Assembly (NCBI GenBank): GCA_026182355.1
Contig: JAPFBL010000522.1
Location: forward strand, 124,001-188,000
From: Hermatobates lingyangjiaoensis
Taxonomy: Eukaryota; Arthropoda; Insecta; Hemiptera; Hermatobatidae
Length of the DNA stretch: 64,000 nucleotides
Reading direction: 5' to 3'
The notes below the pieces were generated by a model. It was not told where the DNA came from, ran no database searches, and worked only from the letters and a program-made list of their open reading frames with translations. Positions within the stretch are counted from its first letter, which is position 1, and each line of letters starts with the position of its first letter. The position numbers were made by a program, and so were the translations under genes. Below, piece after piece: positions 21,956 through 33,730 of this stretch.

Positions 21956-22684
21956 TTCCATCTTGGGAGTTTAATGTCAGTCACTCGCTAAAGTTTGCTG
22001 TTCTATTAAACTGGACTAAGGCTATTTATTATGATGAAAATAAGCCTAATTAAGTAGTGTGGTGACTTATCAATAATGAAAATCAGTAAGTTTGGCATAT
22101 CATGAAAAACGATCCTTCTTCTACTCGTCTAGAAAGCACAAAATATTGTTAATCTTTTATGCTTAACTATTAATAATGAACTCATAGAAATTAATATTTT
22201 GCATGGAATGAACCCTCATGTGTTACAGGAGATCATTTCTTTGTCCGTCATTTAGGCTTTCAGCTTTCACTGTCACGCTGCCCAGTTCATATTGGCTGTT
22301 ACGTCACCTTTGCTGGTTCACTGCTAGTGCTAATGCTATCCCTTACGCAGTAAATGTGGGCGGCATCAAAAAAAAAACATCTACTTTGCAAAAAGAGTTA
22401 TGTTATTTATGATCCCTGTCCAATTTAGATCTTGGAGTAGATAGTCGTGGTCAGTCAGAATTGGAAAGTTCCCCCCACGAAGGCGTGGCTTGCCGAGTTG
22501 TGTGACACAACAGTAGAAGAAACCATGTTTTCTGTGATTTTATCCTAATAGTTAACGTCCGTAAACAGATACACAAAACTCTAAAAATATCTACAGTCTA
22601 GGCTTTTATTTATTGTTTTATCGTCAAACTCATAGATAAGAAGTTAAATTATTGAACATTTCTTTTTCTGTGTAGTATCCCTTT

Positions 22685-22770
22685 ACCTCAGCTTTCGAAC
22701 TTAATCCATTCCAGGTTGGTTCTCGAGGCCTGATTTGATCGAGGTCTGAATTAAATTTCCCATAAGAAAT
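22685..22770 (-). mobile_element. Tigger-like end fragment
   Basis: CTTTCGAACTTAATCCATTC and CATAAGAAATAAAAATG resemble the terminal and subterminal sequence of Tigger-type elements. Compare CCCATAAGAAATAACTG at 31471-31487. The second end and target duplication are not visible. Confidence 0.35.
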
Positions 22771-22837
22771 AAAAATGTATAAGTATATGATATTGATTTA
22801 TAAATGTTATAAACTGTTGGTATAATATATAACTAAC

Positions 22838-22985
22838 CTCCTAAATTTTTCCTAAATCAAGTGCATTTGGAATAGGGATCTTTAACGAGTACCTAACATC
22901 ATACAGGCTTGTGACCGACGGTTGAACACCCTTCATCGAGGGACGACGCACTCAGATTTATTCACCTCCCACATGAATAAATATT
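22838..22985 (-). mobile_element. SINE body fragment
   Basis: GGGATCTTTAACGAGTACCT, GAGGGACGACGCACTCAG and TTTATTCACCTCCCACATG match the SINE bodies at 13571-13855 and 39740-40042. The tRNA head is missing. Confidence 0.7.
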
Positions 22986-22989
22986 TGAT

Positions 22990-23570
22990 TCCTTTTAGAA
23001 GCACAGTTAGTTTTCTATTAATTAGATTTGACCTCTTTGATGCCAGACTATCTTTAAAGATCTCTCCAAACTTCTACCTTCGTGGGATTAATGTACAAGA
23101 CTCCTGATTTACAATGCCAATAATAACTGTTCTTATAAAATAATAATTTTTATTCTGATTTTAAATATGAAAGGGATTATAATTTTGCAAAAAATTTTTT
23201 TTTAAGAGATTTATTTGATATTTTAAATTGATTTTTCAACTAAATAAAACATGCGGTTAGGTAAATACATATTTAACTCATTCTGTGTTCATATAGAGGC
23301 AAGAACATTATTATTGACTATATAATATATCATAAGAGAACCTGTTATTTAAAATGATTCCACTCTACGAGAACGTGCCGTAATTTACAACTGGAAGCCG
23401 GAGGCTTATTTGTTGCATGTCGTGTCAGACGTTTGTTAACTCAAGTCCTTCTAGGGAAGTCTGATTTTAAAGTGAAGGTTGGGTCAACTCCTTTAATTCT
23501 AGATCGTTTGATCAGTCAGCTTTGTTTAAAGGTCAGAATAGAGTGAGAAATTTGATCGAGAGGGTGTAAT
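22990..23570. other. No feature recognised
   Basis: AT-rich unique DNA, followed by (CT)n and (TA)n at 23577-23620. Confidence 0.4.
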
Positions 23571-23639
23571 TTATCTCACTCTCTCTCTCTCTCTCTCTTC
23601 CTTTATATATATATATATATTCTATGTTTGTTATTGAGA

Positions 23640-23825
23640 GCTAGGTCAAATAAAAGAAAATAAACTCCTCCCTAGGCCGACGTTTCGATGTATTGGTACA
23701 TCATCTTCAGGGCTAAAATTAGAGTATGAACTATAATACATTTACCGAAACAATCTACAACTCACATAGAGAACTAACACAAATTTTTGAGACCAACAGA
23801 TACATACAAAAGGTTATTTTATAGT
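23640..23825 (-). mobile_element. RZ family S copy, intact core
   Basis: The minus core is at 23676-23713: GCC/GGC, box CTGAAGA, unpaired T, perfect 6-bp stem GATGTA/TACATC with loop CCAA, GAA, palindrome ACGT, H17 C. The same family lies in the other orientation at 28470-28570, where the loop is CAAA. Confidence 0.75.
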
Positions 23826-23855
23826 CAGAGTTGTTAATATATATTATATATATAT

Positions 23856-23975
23856 TTCGTTCACACAGGAAAGAGAAAAACAAATAAAGACACACACAAA
23901 AGACTCACAACGAATATAAATATAAATAAAATGTAAATAAAAAATATAAATAAAAAAATATATATACTATACTCG

Positions 23976-24018
<43 letters not shown>

Positions 24019-24160
24019 TATATATATAGAAATCAGTTGAGTTTTTGACTCTGACGAAGACCGCTTGTTACGGTTCAAGGATCTTAGTCTTTTTTCTCCA
24101 TTTCTTATTGTGATTTGAACACTGATTGTTGTTTCACGTGTTTATTGTGAAATCTTGTTA
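23856..24160 (+). mobile_element. RZ arm scrap and family A copy
   Basis: An F-type arm (23856-23920) is followed by TA-rich DNA and a plus-strand family A copy. Its core at 24047-24090 has CTGACGA and the stem GACCG/CGGTT, but GAAA has become CAAG. The arm continues to TTTCACGTGTTTATTG. Confidence 0.6.
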
Positions 24161-24199
24161 TATATATAAGATATATATGACTATATATATATATATATA

Positions 24200-24463
24200 T
24201 ATATACATGCTTTGTTCAACACGACAGAGTAGTCCCTGTCTATAAGCTTCTTCATAAGAACTTCGACTTTTTTACAGCGAAACGTCTTTTTCGTTGTTAG
24301 AACAACGGTTGAGATGGTCAGCGATTGTAGTCGACGCGTTTCGATCACTTTCCGTAATAATCTTCAGGACATCAATCAGGGGGGGCGATGTGGGTCTTAT
24401 ACGTATAACCTCTACAACGTATAAGACCCTACACTACTCTCCTATTGGTCACCATTGTAACGA

Positions 24464-24470
<7 letters not shown>
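24200..24470 (-). mobile_element. RZ family T locus
   Basis: The minus core is at 24330-24371: GTC/GAC, CTGAAGA, an imperfect hairpin, GAA, palindrome ACGCGT, H17 C. A related right half (GCGAAACGTC) lies at 24279-24288 on the plus strand. An inverted pair around GTCTTATACGT (24390-24430) follows. Confidence 0.45.
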
Positions 24471-24504
<34 letters not shown>

Positions 24505-24509
24505 CCATT

Positions 24510-25430
24510 GTTAAGTTTGGAAAATTTTTCGAAAAAAATCAGATTTTTCTATTTCTTTATGTAAACAAAGAAATCAGTAGTATTGATTTATAATGTTTTG
24601 CTTACTGTCAGATTGTCTGATATTTAATTCAGTAATTTGTAAAAGAACACTTACTGTGAGAAAAGTCAGAAAATAGCAATCTTACACAAAGCTGGCGAGG
24701 TGCTAAAAAATAAATAAATAAAACAAAAGTGTTCATTATTCACTATTAGTTTTTATAGTGACTACTACTTCTAAAAAATCGTCGTATTTCCCATTGATGA
24801 CAGTCCTGCAATAAATTTGCTACAATGCCGTCGCACACATCAAGTGCAAATATCGTGTCTACTCCTCGTTATGGAAACCATTAGGGAGTAGTTTAGAATT
24901 ATGTGTATTCATTTTCTTATATTTGTATTATCGATGTAGTTTTAGAACTTTTATTGGGGTATTTAAAAAATTACGTCTCGACAAAAAAAAAAGAAGTTTA
25001 TTATGAAAACTAACAACGAGTTTCGAACTCTTAGCGTACTTCTTCAGGTTTACTTCTAAAAAAATATACATATCTGTGAGCTTAGAGAATATCAGAGTGA
25101 TGAAATTGAATCAAATATATGAATTTCAAATTGCAGTATTGAAGTTTTAACAAGGGAACTACTAAGAAGAATAACACTAAGTGTTTTGTTTTTTTTTTTT
25201 TTTGGTGCGGAGACGTTTTTTGAAATTCCCCCCGATATGAATAAATACTAAACTATGACAGATTGCAGAAGAAATGGATTTTAGAACATTTATTTGTTCA
25301 TAAAGTATTGAATGTTTCCTACAAAAAATAAAAAAAAATTACTTAGTTTAGTGACTTCAACTCAGATTTAAAATTTTCTAACTTCAATACTAAGAATGGA
25401 AACAACTTCATATCTATTTATCAAACGATT
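24510..25430. other. AT-rich stretch with one decayed RZ core
   Basis: At about 25008-25053 (minus), CTGAAGA, an A, a GTAC...GTTC hairpin and GAAAC resemble family X. A run of about 16 T lies at 25189. Nothing else is recognised. Confidence 0.4.
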
Positions 25431-25431
25431 A

Positions 25432-25685
25432 GAATAAAAGAACACGAAGAAACAACACACAACTACAATATTCCGACCTTGTCGTCATGAGGAGAAGAAG
25501 AGGATGAGTTAATTAATTAATTAACTCACATACTAAAATTAATTAATTAATCTTCTCTTCTTCTCCTCCTGATGTCGATGGGTCGAAATATTTAAGTGAG
25601 TGTTCTTGTGTTTCTACGTGTGCTTTTATTATAATCGGTTGATATTTTGTCATAAAGGACCGTTTCATTTTATGAATTAATATAT
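25432..25685. mobile_element. RZ family L foldback
   Basis: The minus copy (25440-25500) and plus copy (25548-25680) face each other across TTAATTAATTAATTAACTC-type palindromes. The plus core at 25566-25598 has CTGATGT, a GA/TC-type hairpin, GAA, ATAT, T and then GTGAGTG. Further on is a GGACCGTTTC block. Confidence 0.55.
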
Positions 25686-26309
25686 ATTTATTTGCATAAC
25701 AAGTTATTACCTCTACAATTTTTATAAAATCAATCAAGGAAATGTTTTGGATTTCTTTTCTCTTTTTTACTTTTATAATTCGGAACTTTGAAATTTGAGT
25801 TGGTTTTGGTTAGATTATCTTTTATTAAAAAAGAAAAAAAAATAAAAGAAAAAATTAAAACCGGAAATTCCGGAAATTGGTTTCGATGATTTGATTATTC
25901 AGTCGCTCTCTTAAGTGTTACTCAATCGAACAGGTTTTAGGCCTCTCTGCAATTTTAGCGTTTCTCTCTCGTAAGGTTTGATCTCAATGGTGATGTCCTA
26001 GAGACTCTATAGCATTCAATGTCAATTTCATCGGATTTTATTGGAGTTTCATCTGATCAAAGATGAAATCAATCAATTTCCTCTGATTGATGATGGCAAA
26101 CATCATTTCTAACAAAACATCGCCTCTCTTAATATTCAATACAAAATATACAAAATTAGCTTCATTTGCTTAACTGAATTTCAATTCAAATAATATTTCG
26201 CTTCAAATTCATAAATTTTTGTTTATTCCAGATATTTATTTTCACATTTTATTGTTAGTTTTATTCAAAAGACTGACTTTTGAGAGTACTTTACAGGGTA
26301 AATTATGGA

Positions 26310-26510
26310 TATCACCTTTTTGCCAACGTTCGTCTTTTTCAAGACATCCTCAGGGCTATAAATCGAAGTTGGGTTCGTCGATTACATTACAATACAACGG
26401 GTTCTTGTAATGTACACATGAACAGCTTCATTTATAGCCCTGAGGATGTCTTGAAATAAAGACGAACGTTGGCAAAAAGGTGACTCCATATATATTACCT
26501 GACCAAACTG
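26310..26510. mobile_element. RZ family U foldback
   Basis: The minus core (26321-26356) and plus core (26436-26473) face each other. Both have GCC/GGC, CTGAGGA, unpaired T, perfect stem GTCTT/AAGAC, then GAACGTT, which is one A short of GAAACGTT. A copy at 45205-45260 keeps the full GAAACGTT. The flank reads ACCTGACCAAACTG. Confidence 0.65.
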
Positions 26511-26559
26511 AGAAAATAGAAAATAGTGTATTGTATATATATATATATAATAACTTGAA

Positions 26560-27400
26560 ATGGTCAACAGACTACTAGTAACACATGAAAGAGAAAAGGA
26601 CATAGAACACACAAAAGAATCACAACGATTATTTCGACAGTCGTCGTCATCGGGTAGAAGTAGTCCTGAGTAGCTGAAGCTAACTGAGTGAGTAGGCCGA
26701 ATGCAAACGAACACGCACGCACTCTGCCGGCTGCCAGGTAAGCTACTAACTACAGAGAGAAAAATAACTAAAAAGGACAAACAAAAGCAAAAAAAAAAGA
26801 CGTAAATACAATAACAGAAGGAGAAGAATAGTAAACTGAAGCAAAAAACAATTTAACAAAATATAATAATAATAAAATATAATAAAAAAATAATTTAAAA
26901 AAATAATAAATAAATAAATATATATAAAAAAAATTAAATTAAGGGTACAAGTTGAGGCCAGGTAGGACACCGAGCTTATGATTGAAGACTCTCTCAAACG
27001 TCCTGAACCTCATTGTACCGCTTAATTTAATTTCTCTTTTATCTCTTTTATATAGATTTTTTTCGGTTTAAATTATTTTTTTATTATATTTTATTATTAT
27101 GATTTTTTTCTGTAAGATGTGTTTTTTGCTTCATTTACTATTTTCTCCTTCTGTTATCTTATTTATTTTTTTTTTTTGAACTTATATGTATATGTCCTAT
27201 ATAGTTATTTTTATTAGTAGTTAGTAGCTTACCTGGGGCAGCCGAGCAGAGGGAGGAGTTCGTTTGCATTCGCTACCACTCAGTTAGCTTCAGCTACTCA
27301 AAGGGACTACTTCGCCTCCGATGACGACGACTGGTCGAAATAATCGAAGTGAGTCTGTTTGCTGTGTGTCTTTATTTGTTTTCTCTTTCGTGTTAAGCTA
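26560..27400. mobile_element. Large foldback of two PLE 3' ends (family F-like)
   Basis: Two copies of about 400 bp face each other near 27000. The minus core (26622-26660) and plus core (27309-27350) show GAC/GTC-type stem II, GAA, ATAAT, C, and a box mutated to CGATGA. Between core and centre each arm has a GC-richer leader, an AAT-rich stretch and a coding scrap. The order coding tail, AAT-rich, leader, core matches 51575-52075 and 63441-63850. Confidence 0.7.
26941..26995 (-). pseudogene. PLE C-terminal scrap
   Basis: The frame reads RTFERVFNHKLGVLPGLNLY before a stop-rich AAT stretch. PGLNLY aligns with the ends of the peptides at 51979-52075, 62844-62964 and 63741-63850. Confidence 0.4.
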
Positions 27401-27438
27401 TATATATATATATATATACTATATTATATATATTGATA

Positions 27439-27484
<46 letters not shown>

Positions 27485-27525
27485 ATATAATATGTTATAT
27501 ATATTATATTATATATTATATTAAA
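27400..27525. repeat. Compound (TA)n tract
   Basis: About 125 bp of TA repeats with short interruptions, between two RZ loci. Confidence 0.9.
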
Positions 27526-27527
27526 CA

Positions 27528-27660
27528 GAATTAAAACGAGGAACACACAGAAAGACAGAGACATAACTCACATCGATATTTCGACCATCATCGTCATCAG
27601 GAGGTGTGAAGAGCGAAGAGTCCCGCAGGAAGGCAGGGCGGTGACTCTGGCGGTGAGTCG
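27528..27660 (-). mobile_element. RZ family F copy
   Basis: The minus core is at 27567-27609: stem I CACACCTC with GATGTGAG (six pairs of eight), CTGATGA, GA/TC hairpin, GAA, ATAT, C. The leader CGGGACTCTTCGCTCTTC is shared with 43305-43320. Confidence 0.7.
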
Positions 27661-27704
27661 CTTTAATTTTATCTTGATATTATCTTTATTTTATCTTTAA
27701 TATA

Positions 27705-27862
27705 TTTTCACTTGATAAACGGAAATATGATCCAAACTGGACATAAAACAAGTATATACTATATCAGTTGATTTTTGACTCTGACGAAGACCGCTTGTTA
27801 CTGTTGAAAGATCTTCTTAGTCTTGTTTTCCCATTTCATATTGTGGTTTGATCATTTATAGA
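27705..27862 (+). mobile_element. Family B arm scrap and family A copy
   Basis: A B-type arm (GATCCAAACTGGACA at 27731) precedes a plus-strand A copy. Its core at 27777-27822 has GACT, CTGACGA, GACCG, a slightly altered hairpin and AGATCTTCTTAGTC, where three bases are duplicated before stem I. Confidence 0.6.
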
Positions 27863-27959
27863 TATACTGATATATGAAATTTAGTAGTAAGTGCCTTAAT
27901 TAAGTATATTTTTGATAAACTAAAATATAAGTCATGGGCTTTTTATATTGGATGAAATT

Positions 27960-28445
27960 TTAATTGAAGGTATAGTAAGGCAAATTGGTCCTGTGGGTGA
28001 CCTTCAAAATGTACTTGTAATTTGAACATGAACTCTGACCAGATTGTCGATTCTAATAATGTAGCATCATTTTTTATTTAATTTCTTTATGTTCTCATTG
28101 TATTCTTGTTTCGTTATTCATTTATTATTGTTTATTATTTTATATTGCATTAATTAAATTTGTATCTATTCGTTTATATTTATTATATATTTTTTATTTT
28201 TAGGTATTATATATAACACTTGTTTTTATTTTATTTTATTTATATTTTATTTTAATTAATTTTTTGTTCACTTTGATTTGTTTAATTTTATTGGGAATTT
28301 TTTTGTTTTTATCTTATTATGCTTTTTTGACATTGTTTCCCAGCTGTTTTGTTACCTTCCTTGTACATACCTTTTATGTTACCTTCTTAGTTCTTATTTT
28401 GTTTGCACTCTGATGACATAAATTGAAAGGCCTCAGAACATTTTT
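27960..28445 (+). mobile_element. PLE 3' end, family V
   Basis: A coding scrap at about 27979-28075 (CDS-like GPVGDLQNV and TMNSDQIVDSNN) precedes an AT-rich 3' region and an RZ core at 28405-28440 (CTGATGA, ATAAATT, GAA, AGGCCT, C). Stem I has one or more mismatches here. The same order is seen at 59380-59740. Confidence 0.65.
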
Positions 28446-28469
28446 GCTATTGTATTCTTTTTAAAATTA

Positions 28470-28570
28470 GAATTTTAGCCCTGAAGATGATGTACAAATA
28501 CATCGAAACGTCGGCCTAGGAAGGTAGTTTATTTTCTTTTATTTGACCTAGCCCATCAATAACATAAACA
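28470..28570 (+). mobile_element. RZ family S copy, intact core
   Basis: The core is at 28478-28515: GCC/GGC, CTGAAGA, T, GATGTA/TACATC around CAAA, GAA, ACGT, C. The tail ATTTGACCTAGCCCATCAAT mirrors the arm at 23640. Confidence 0.75.
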
Positions 28571-28621
28571 TAGATATAGAATTAGAGTAGGTCATAGAAT
28601 AATTTTTGGAGTATATATATA

Positions 28622-29112
28622 TTATGAATGTAATTTTTTTTGAGGTTTGAGGTTCAATAATAAGAACTTTTTAGTATTTTGCTCGACGTTTCGACTATAT
28701 TTATGTCATGTTTAGGGCTACACTGATTGTTTTACAATTAGCACTACTATTACTACTATTTGGTAATTTATTTACATTTTAATATGATACAGTAACAAAG
28801 AGGAATTTCTTGATAAATCAGTTATTACGACTATGGATTATTTTGTCTATACATTAACATATGTGATTATTGCATTATAATATATTCTATTGCTTTAGAA
28901 TTATTGCGGATAAGGTATAGAAGATCAACTATTTGATTACCTGCGAAATCTGTTTCGATGTATTGCAGCATATCTTCAGCTAATTAAGTAAGACTAGTTT
29001 CATGTGGTTACTATTTGTTCTTACTGGGAGGTAATTCTTTACGGTTATGTTATGTCGAAACGTCGGCAAAAGGACTAGTTTTATTCATTGGACCTCAAAC
29101 CTCAAAAAAAAT
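28622..29112. mobile_element. RZ family W foldback with a nested decayed core
   Basis: The outer arms TTGAGGTTTGAGGT (28637) and ACCTCAAACCTCAA (29091) face each other. The left core (28681-28720, minus) has GAC/GTC, GAA, ACGT, C. The right half (GTCGAAACGTCGGC) is at 29053-29067. A third, decayed S-like core (28941-28982, minus) lies between them. Confidence 0.55.
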
Positions 29113-29144
29113 TACATCATATAAATATTGGGTGAAGAAAACAA

Positions 29145-29183
<39 letters not shown>

Positions 29184-29189
<6 letters not shown>

Positions 29190-29320
29190 TCGTTGGAAAT
29201 ACGATCCGAATCGGACAAATATAGTTCAATATACAAAACGAAATATACATAAATTAAAAGGGAGGGATAAGAGAGGGAAACCAAGCGCACTGATTCAGAG
29301 TTGAGGCTGCAAGTGTGTGC
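29184..29320 (-). mobile_element. RZ family B copy, core deleted
   Basis: The arm CGATCCGAATCGGACAAATA and the leader GCACTGATTCAGAG flank the place where the core should be. It has been lost. Confidence 0.5.
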
Positions 29321-29324
29321 TATA

Positions 29325-29780
29325 ACACATTCTTGATTCATGAAATACTGTTATATTGTGTTATATCCTCCATTAGATGGATTTTAACGGGTTTATTGAA
29401 AAAGTGAAAGAAAAGTAATAGTTCAAAGACTAACTTGTTACAAATAACAAGTAGATTGTAAAGAAAGACATGTGTGTTGGACAAGCAGGCATGGAAGAGA
29501 TAAATATTTAGATTGGCCCTTCGTTAAAACATTTCAATCCGGTAAGACTGTTGGAAGAAGCTTCATTGCTTCTGCTAACGATTTAATTACCATAAAGGAA
29601 GAGAAGGTGAGAATTTCTCACGCTTGTTGGCGACCTTGAGTGTTATAATTCGTGAGGCTTAGTAATCCTCACGCCTGCCTTTCTCACTTGAGTACCCGTC
29701 TCCTCAGCGTCCTCCTATACACTCACTCGTGACATTCAACGCCGGCTACACTCAACCATTCCTGATAGCAGCTTGTCTTA
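29325..29780. other. Unique-looking stretch of moderate GC
   Basis: No long frame. CTCACGC-type words recur (29618-29700), but no family is recognised. Confidence 0.35.
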
Positions 29781-29783
29781 AAG

Positions 29784-30148
29784 AATTGCTAACAGAAGAA
29801 TATTCCGATTCCCTAAGCTGTAACTGAAGTGTACCTGGGTCTCCGCAGAAAAAAATTGATTCGCTATACTATAACTAACGTGTACCTGGGACTCCACAGA
29901 AGAATATTCTGATTCCGTATGCTATAACTAACGTGTACTCGGGACTCCACAGACGAAAATTCTGATTCCCTATACTATAACTAACGTGTACCTGGGACTC
30001 CTCAGAAGAAAATTCTGATTCTGTATTCTACAACTAACGTGTACCTCTGACTCCACAGAAGAATATTCTGATTCCCTATGCTATAACTAACGTGTACTCG
30101 GGACTCCACAGACGAAAATTCTGATTCCCTATACTATAACTAACGTAC
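29784..30148 (+). repeat. 53-bp minisatellite
   Basis: About seven units share GACTCCACAGAAGAATATTC and CTATAACTAACGTGTAC, with GACTCC starting near 29838, 29890, 29943, 29996, 30049 and 30102. Unit differences include ACGAAAATT for AGAATATT. Confidence 0.9.
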
Positions 30149-30182
30149 TCCACTTTGACATGAAAACCTAACAAGAGAGGTA

Positions 30183-30230
30183 GTAGGTTAGGCTGCAGTG
30201 GCCATCCCAGAAGGGAACCCACATGGTTAA
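30183..30230 (-). mobile_element. SINE 3' end
   Basis: TAGGTTAGGCTGCAGTGGCC matches the SINE tail. On the minus strand it ends CTGCAGCCTAACCTA, two CCTAA-like units. A degenerate 90-bp direct repeat (ATGTTGTCATTA) follows at 30240-30350. Confidence 0.6.
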
Positions 30231-30379
30231 CTATTCATTATTAATGTTGTCATTAAAACTAAATGTAATTACCATTCGATACGAATGGTGTCATTCAACT
30301 AAACGTTCTGAACACTCGTTACTAATGTTGTCATTACAACTAAACGTTCTTTTGACCTGTTACAGTTGTCAAACTCACA

Positions 30380-31395
30380 AGAAGAATTATTTGAGCTCTT
30401 TATTCGTTCAGAGAACTTATTCCCATTTGATAATTACGCAAAAATATGGTTTATAAGTTGATTGAAATAGTTGATTTCTTGATTAGTATGTATCAAACAT
30501 TTTGAATTAGTCCTGAAGTTGATGTAATAATAATTTACTTTAATATTACGATGAATAATTGTCAGCATATTTTTTTAAATTAGCATAACGAATCTAGAAA
30601 AAAATGAATAGACTCATATAAGAACAATATAAAATATAAAGATTTAGGATAAAATATTCTAAATTTTAAACGCAATAGTTAAGTAAAAATATATAAATAT
30701 ACCAATCTCAGTAATATTTACAGGAATAGTATCTTAATTCTTACAGTACCATTCACTTATTATGTTTTGATGAATTACCTATCAGAATTGATACCAAAAC
30801 AAATAAATAAGAACAGACAAGTAAACTTGTCTGATTAACTATTTGATCTACTCTAAACATTGATTACAAAATCAATGATTCCGTTAAGTGATTATTTAAT
30901 TATATTCAATGATGCGTCTAATTTTAATTGTTCGTCATCGTTTCTTGTCTGATTTTTTTTTCAAATGCTTTATCAATTATGATTATATTTTCATTATAAT
31001 TGTCAAAATGGAGACAGATTAAAATAAACCATTCCATTAAGTTATTGTTAATTACTTTAATAATACATTAATTATTTAGGCAAATCCATCGTACCATGGA
31101 AAGCATCAGTAATTATATGTTTGATTGGCGTTGAGAATTTTATTCTTTTTTTCTCATATTAAGTCATTAAATCATTTCAAATTCTTTCATTAAATCTCTA
31201 AACATTAAATTTTTTTTGAGTCGATTTACTTAAAAAATTTCTAAATTCGTATAAACAATGTAAAGTTTTTTGTATAATTATAGTTATGTTTCGTGTAGAC
31301 CACTCCAGATTCCTTTCATTTTAATTTTTAATTTACTTATTTACCATCATTATTATTAACATGGGAGTCTTAAATTTCTCGCTTGAAATTACAGT
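30380..31395. other. AT-rich stretch, nothing recognised
   Basis: No gene, repeat family or RNA signal supported. Confidence 0.5.
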
Positions 31396-31404
31396 ACTCA
31401 TATA

Positions 31405-31991
31405 CAGTGGAACCTCTACATACGAGACTATTTCGTTCCCGGATCGTGCTCGTATCTAGAGCGAATTTTTCCCATAAGAAATAACTGAAAACCAATTAAT
31501 TTATTCCCGGCCTCCCAAAATCATTCAAGTTAACCCTAAATAACTATGAACACATCTTCCTGATTACTAAAAACACATTCAAATAGTGACTGAACATAAA
31601 AATACAGTAATAAGATAAATAAGATGATATTAACGAAATAAAATGCGAGTTTATTATGAGCACTTCCACTTAAAATTAAAGTTAACTTTATGAAAAACTA
31701 AATTTTTTTACGGCACTAATTTATTTATGCACTTTTTTCTGCTTTTTTTTGATTTTTAACATAACTGTATCAGTTTTTACTTTTCTTCGCTTTCTTTTGC
31801 CCTTTTAGCTGGAATCGCAACACTTTCACTTTCTATAGGTCTTTTGAAGAAAAACTTATCCAAGGAGAACCATCAGGAAATTCTCGTAACTTGGATTTTC
31901 TCTCGTATGTAGATCAAGATTTTTGCTCGAAAGACCTCTCGTATCTCGAGTTTCTCGTAAGTAGAGTAGCTCGTATGTAGAGGTTCCACTG
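31405..31991 (-). mobile_element. Tigger/pogo DNA transposon, internally deleted
   Basis: The terminal inverted repeats are CAGTGGAACCTCTACATACG at both ends with TA target duplications (31403-31404, 31992-31993). The 587-bp element keeps only the transposase tail. Subterminal CTCGTAT repeats occur inside the right end. Confidence 0.9.
31777..31869 (-). pseudogene. Tigger transposase C-terminal tail
   Basis: The frame reads FSLDKFFFKRPIESESVAIP and then AKRAKESEEK before a stop. SLDKFF followed by basic and acidic residues is like the SLDRYF tail at 10775-10951. Nothing of the catalytic domain remains. Confidence 0.65.
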
Positions 31992-31994
31992 TAC

Positions 31995-32260
31995 ATATAC
32001 AATCGTCATCATAGAAAACCAAAGATTTTTCGAAATAAAAACGTATAAGTCAAATCATATAAAAAATGTTAAATTAAATTAATGGCTACGCAAATAAAAT
32101 AATAAATAAAAAAAAAACAGTTTTCAAAAATTGAAAATAAATTTGTTTAAAATAAAAATCCGTTTTAAAATAGTATTACACACAAAATATATAAAAACAA
32201 TTGCGACCTTCAAAAATAATTTTGGTATAACATTTCAGATTTTGTTGTTAGCTTTTTATG
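31995..32260. other. A/T-rich DNA
   Basis: Low-complexity sequence without a supported feature. Confidence 0.5.
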
Positions 32261-32261
32261 A

Positions 32262-32370
32262 TTTTAATTTTTTTCTATTTTCTATTTTTACTCCTTCAAA
32301 ATGCCGCCCGCCTCCTAGCACGTGCCTCCTGGGGTGGTCCGCCCCCCCCCCCCTTTCTACTTCACTGCTA
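32262..32370 (-). mobile_element. Repeat end, copy 1 (paired with 34695-34797)
   Basis: On the minus strand, AGTGAAGTAG and a G run lead into GGAGGCACGTGCTAGGAGGC and AGGAGTAAAAATAGAAAATA. The copy at 34695-34797 has AGAGGTGTAGCTAGGGTGGG and the same GGCACGTATCAGGAGG-type core. The class is unclear; one end of a DNA transposon is likely. Confidence 0.4.
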
Positions 32371-32399
32371 TAAAGCATGTTTTTTTTTGTTTTTTTTTC

Positions 32400-33600
32400 T
32401 TTGCAAACCTGGATCCCTAAAAGTTTATTAGGGATTTCTAGTTGAATGTAATTGAAAAAAGAAGCTTGGAAACCACTTCATAGTTTATTGGATTAATAAG
32501 GAAAGAAATTACTGTAAAGTCACTTGTAAATTAACACTCCCAGTGATGATGAGTTAAAATAGAACTTTAATTGCATTTCACCTGAGATAAGTGGCTTTGT
32601 TATATGAAAAAGCAATTACAGGCTAATTAGTTTGAAATTGGATGAGGTGTTATTTTTTACTTGACGGTGTCACGTTGGCTGGGTTTCCAGTTCGAAGGGT
32701 TTTTACTTGGTGTTAGATTAAGATGGAGTAGCAAGCATCCTTGATAACAACCTACTCTCTTATCATCCTGCCAATTCAAGTGTAATTTATAATATCCCAT
32801 CTAGATGAGTCAAAATTCGTCTTATCTTCTCTGATATAATTACAACAATTCAATTTGTCTTCCACTTGCTTATTTTGGAGTAAAGTGATGAATCATGCCT
32901 TTGCGCCAGTGCTGCTACTGAAAATTTAACAGTTGGCTATGAAATTCTCAAGATTCGCATAAATATCCCAAGGTACATAACATACATAAAATAAAATATT
33001 TCTTCATAAAACTGTCCTTCTAAAAAACTTCATATTTCTATTGTCCACTTTCATCTTATTACAGTACTCTTATGCATATACTGACTGCATTGTCACCTCC
33101 TGAGAGGTTGACAGTGTTGCTTCCATCCTCTTTTCGTTTCTTCTATGAACAGTGCTATTTTTGATTTCTTTTACTAAAAGTTTTGTAGGCTTCCAATTTT
33201 GTGCATTCTTTGTTATGCACTGTTTTGCAAGGATTTTGTTTTTTTATTTTTACTGTTACGTTCTTTGTGTATTTGTCTTTCTTCAATTAATCGAATAAGA
33301 TACAAGATATTTATGTCCTACTCTATATATTTATAGTTTTTTGAGGATTTAAAGAATTGAAACGTCAAGATATTGATGATTGTATTTGAAACACAAGTGT
33401 CTCATTCACTAAATGCAAAGTGAACGTATTTAATACGAGTATAAGACGACTGAGAAAGATGAAGTAATTCAGTGTCTTGTATGTATATATAAATAGTTCG
33501 TGAGTTTGTTTGTTTGTTCCCCCATTTTCCGTGAAAATAGATGCTGAAATTATTATAATCTTTACTTTTGTTGTGATTAGCTTTGTTGTTGTATTACATA
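32400..33600. other. No feature recognised
   Basis: Unique-looking AT-rich DNA. An 80-codon frame at 33365-33607 (minus) has no recognisable domain. Confidence 0.4.
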
Positions 33601-33604
33601 ATAA

Positions 33605-33730
33605 CAAATCGTATTAGGGGAGTCATAGTAGCCCTGTGGCTTGGGTACTCGCCTCGACTTTCTACAATATTATTTAATAATATTTCTCATTAGGGGGTCA
33701 GGGTAGTCTATAATATATTATAAACTATTA
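33605..33730 (+). mobile_element. Two SINE head scraps
   Basis: GGGGAGTCATAGTAGCCCTG and TGGGTACTCGCCTCGAC form a tRNA-like A-box region. A second start, AGGGGGTCAGGGTAGTCTA, lies 85 bp on. Both lack the B box and body. Confidence 0.45.
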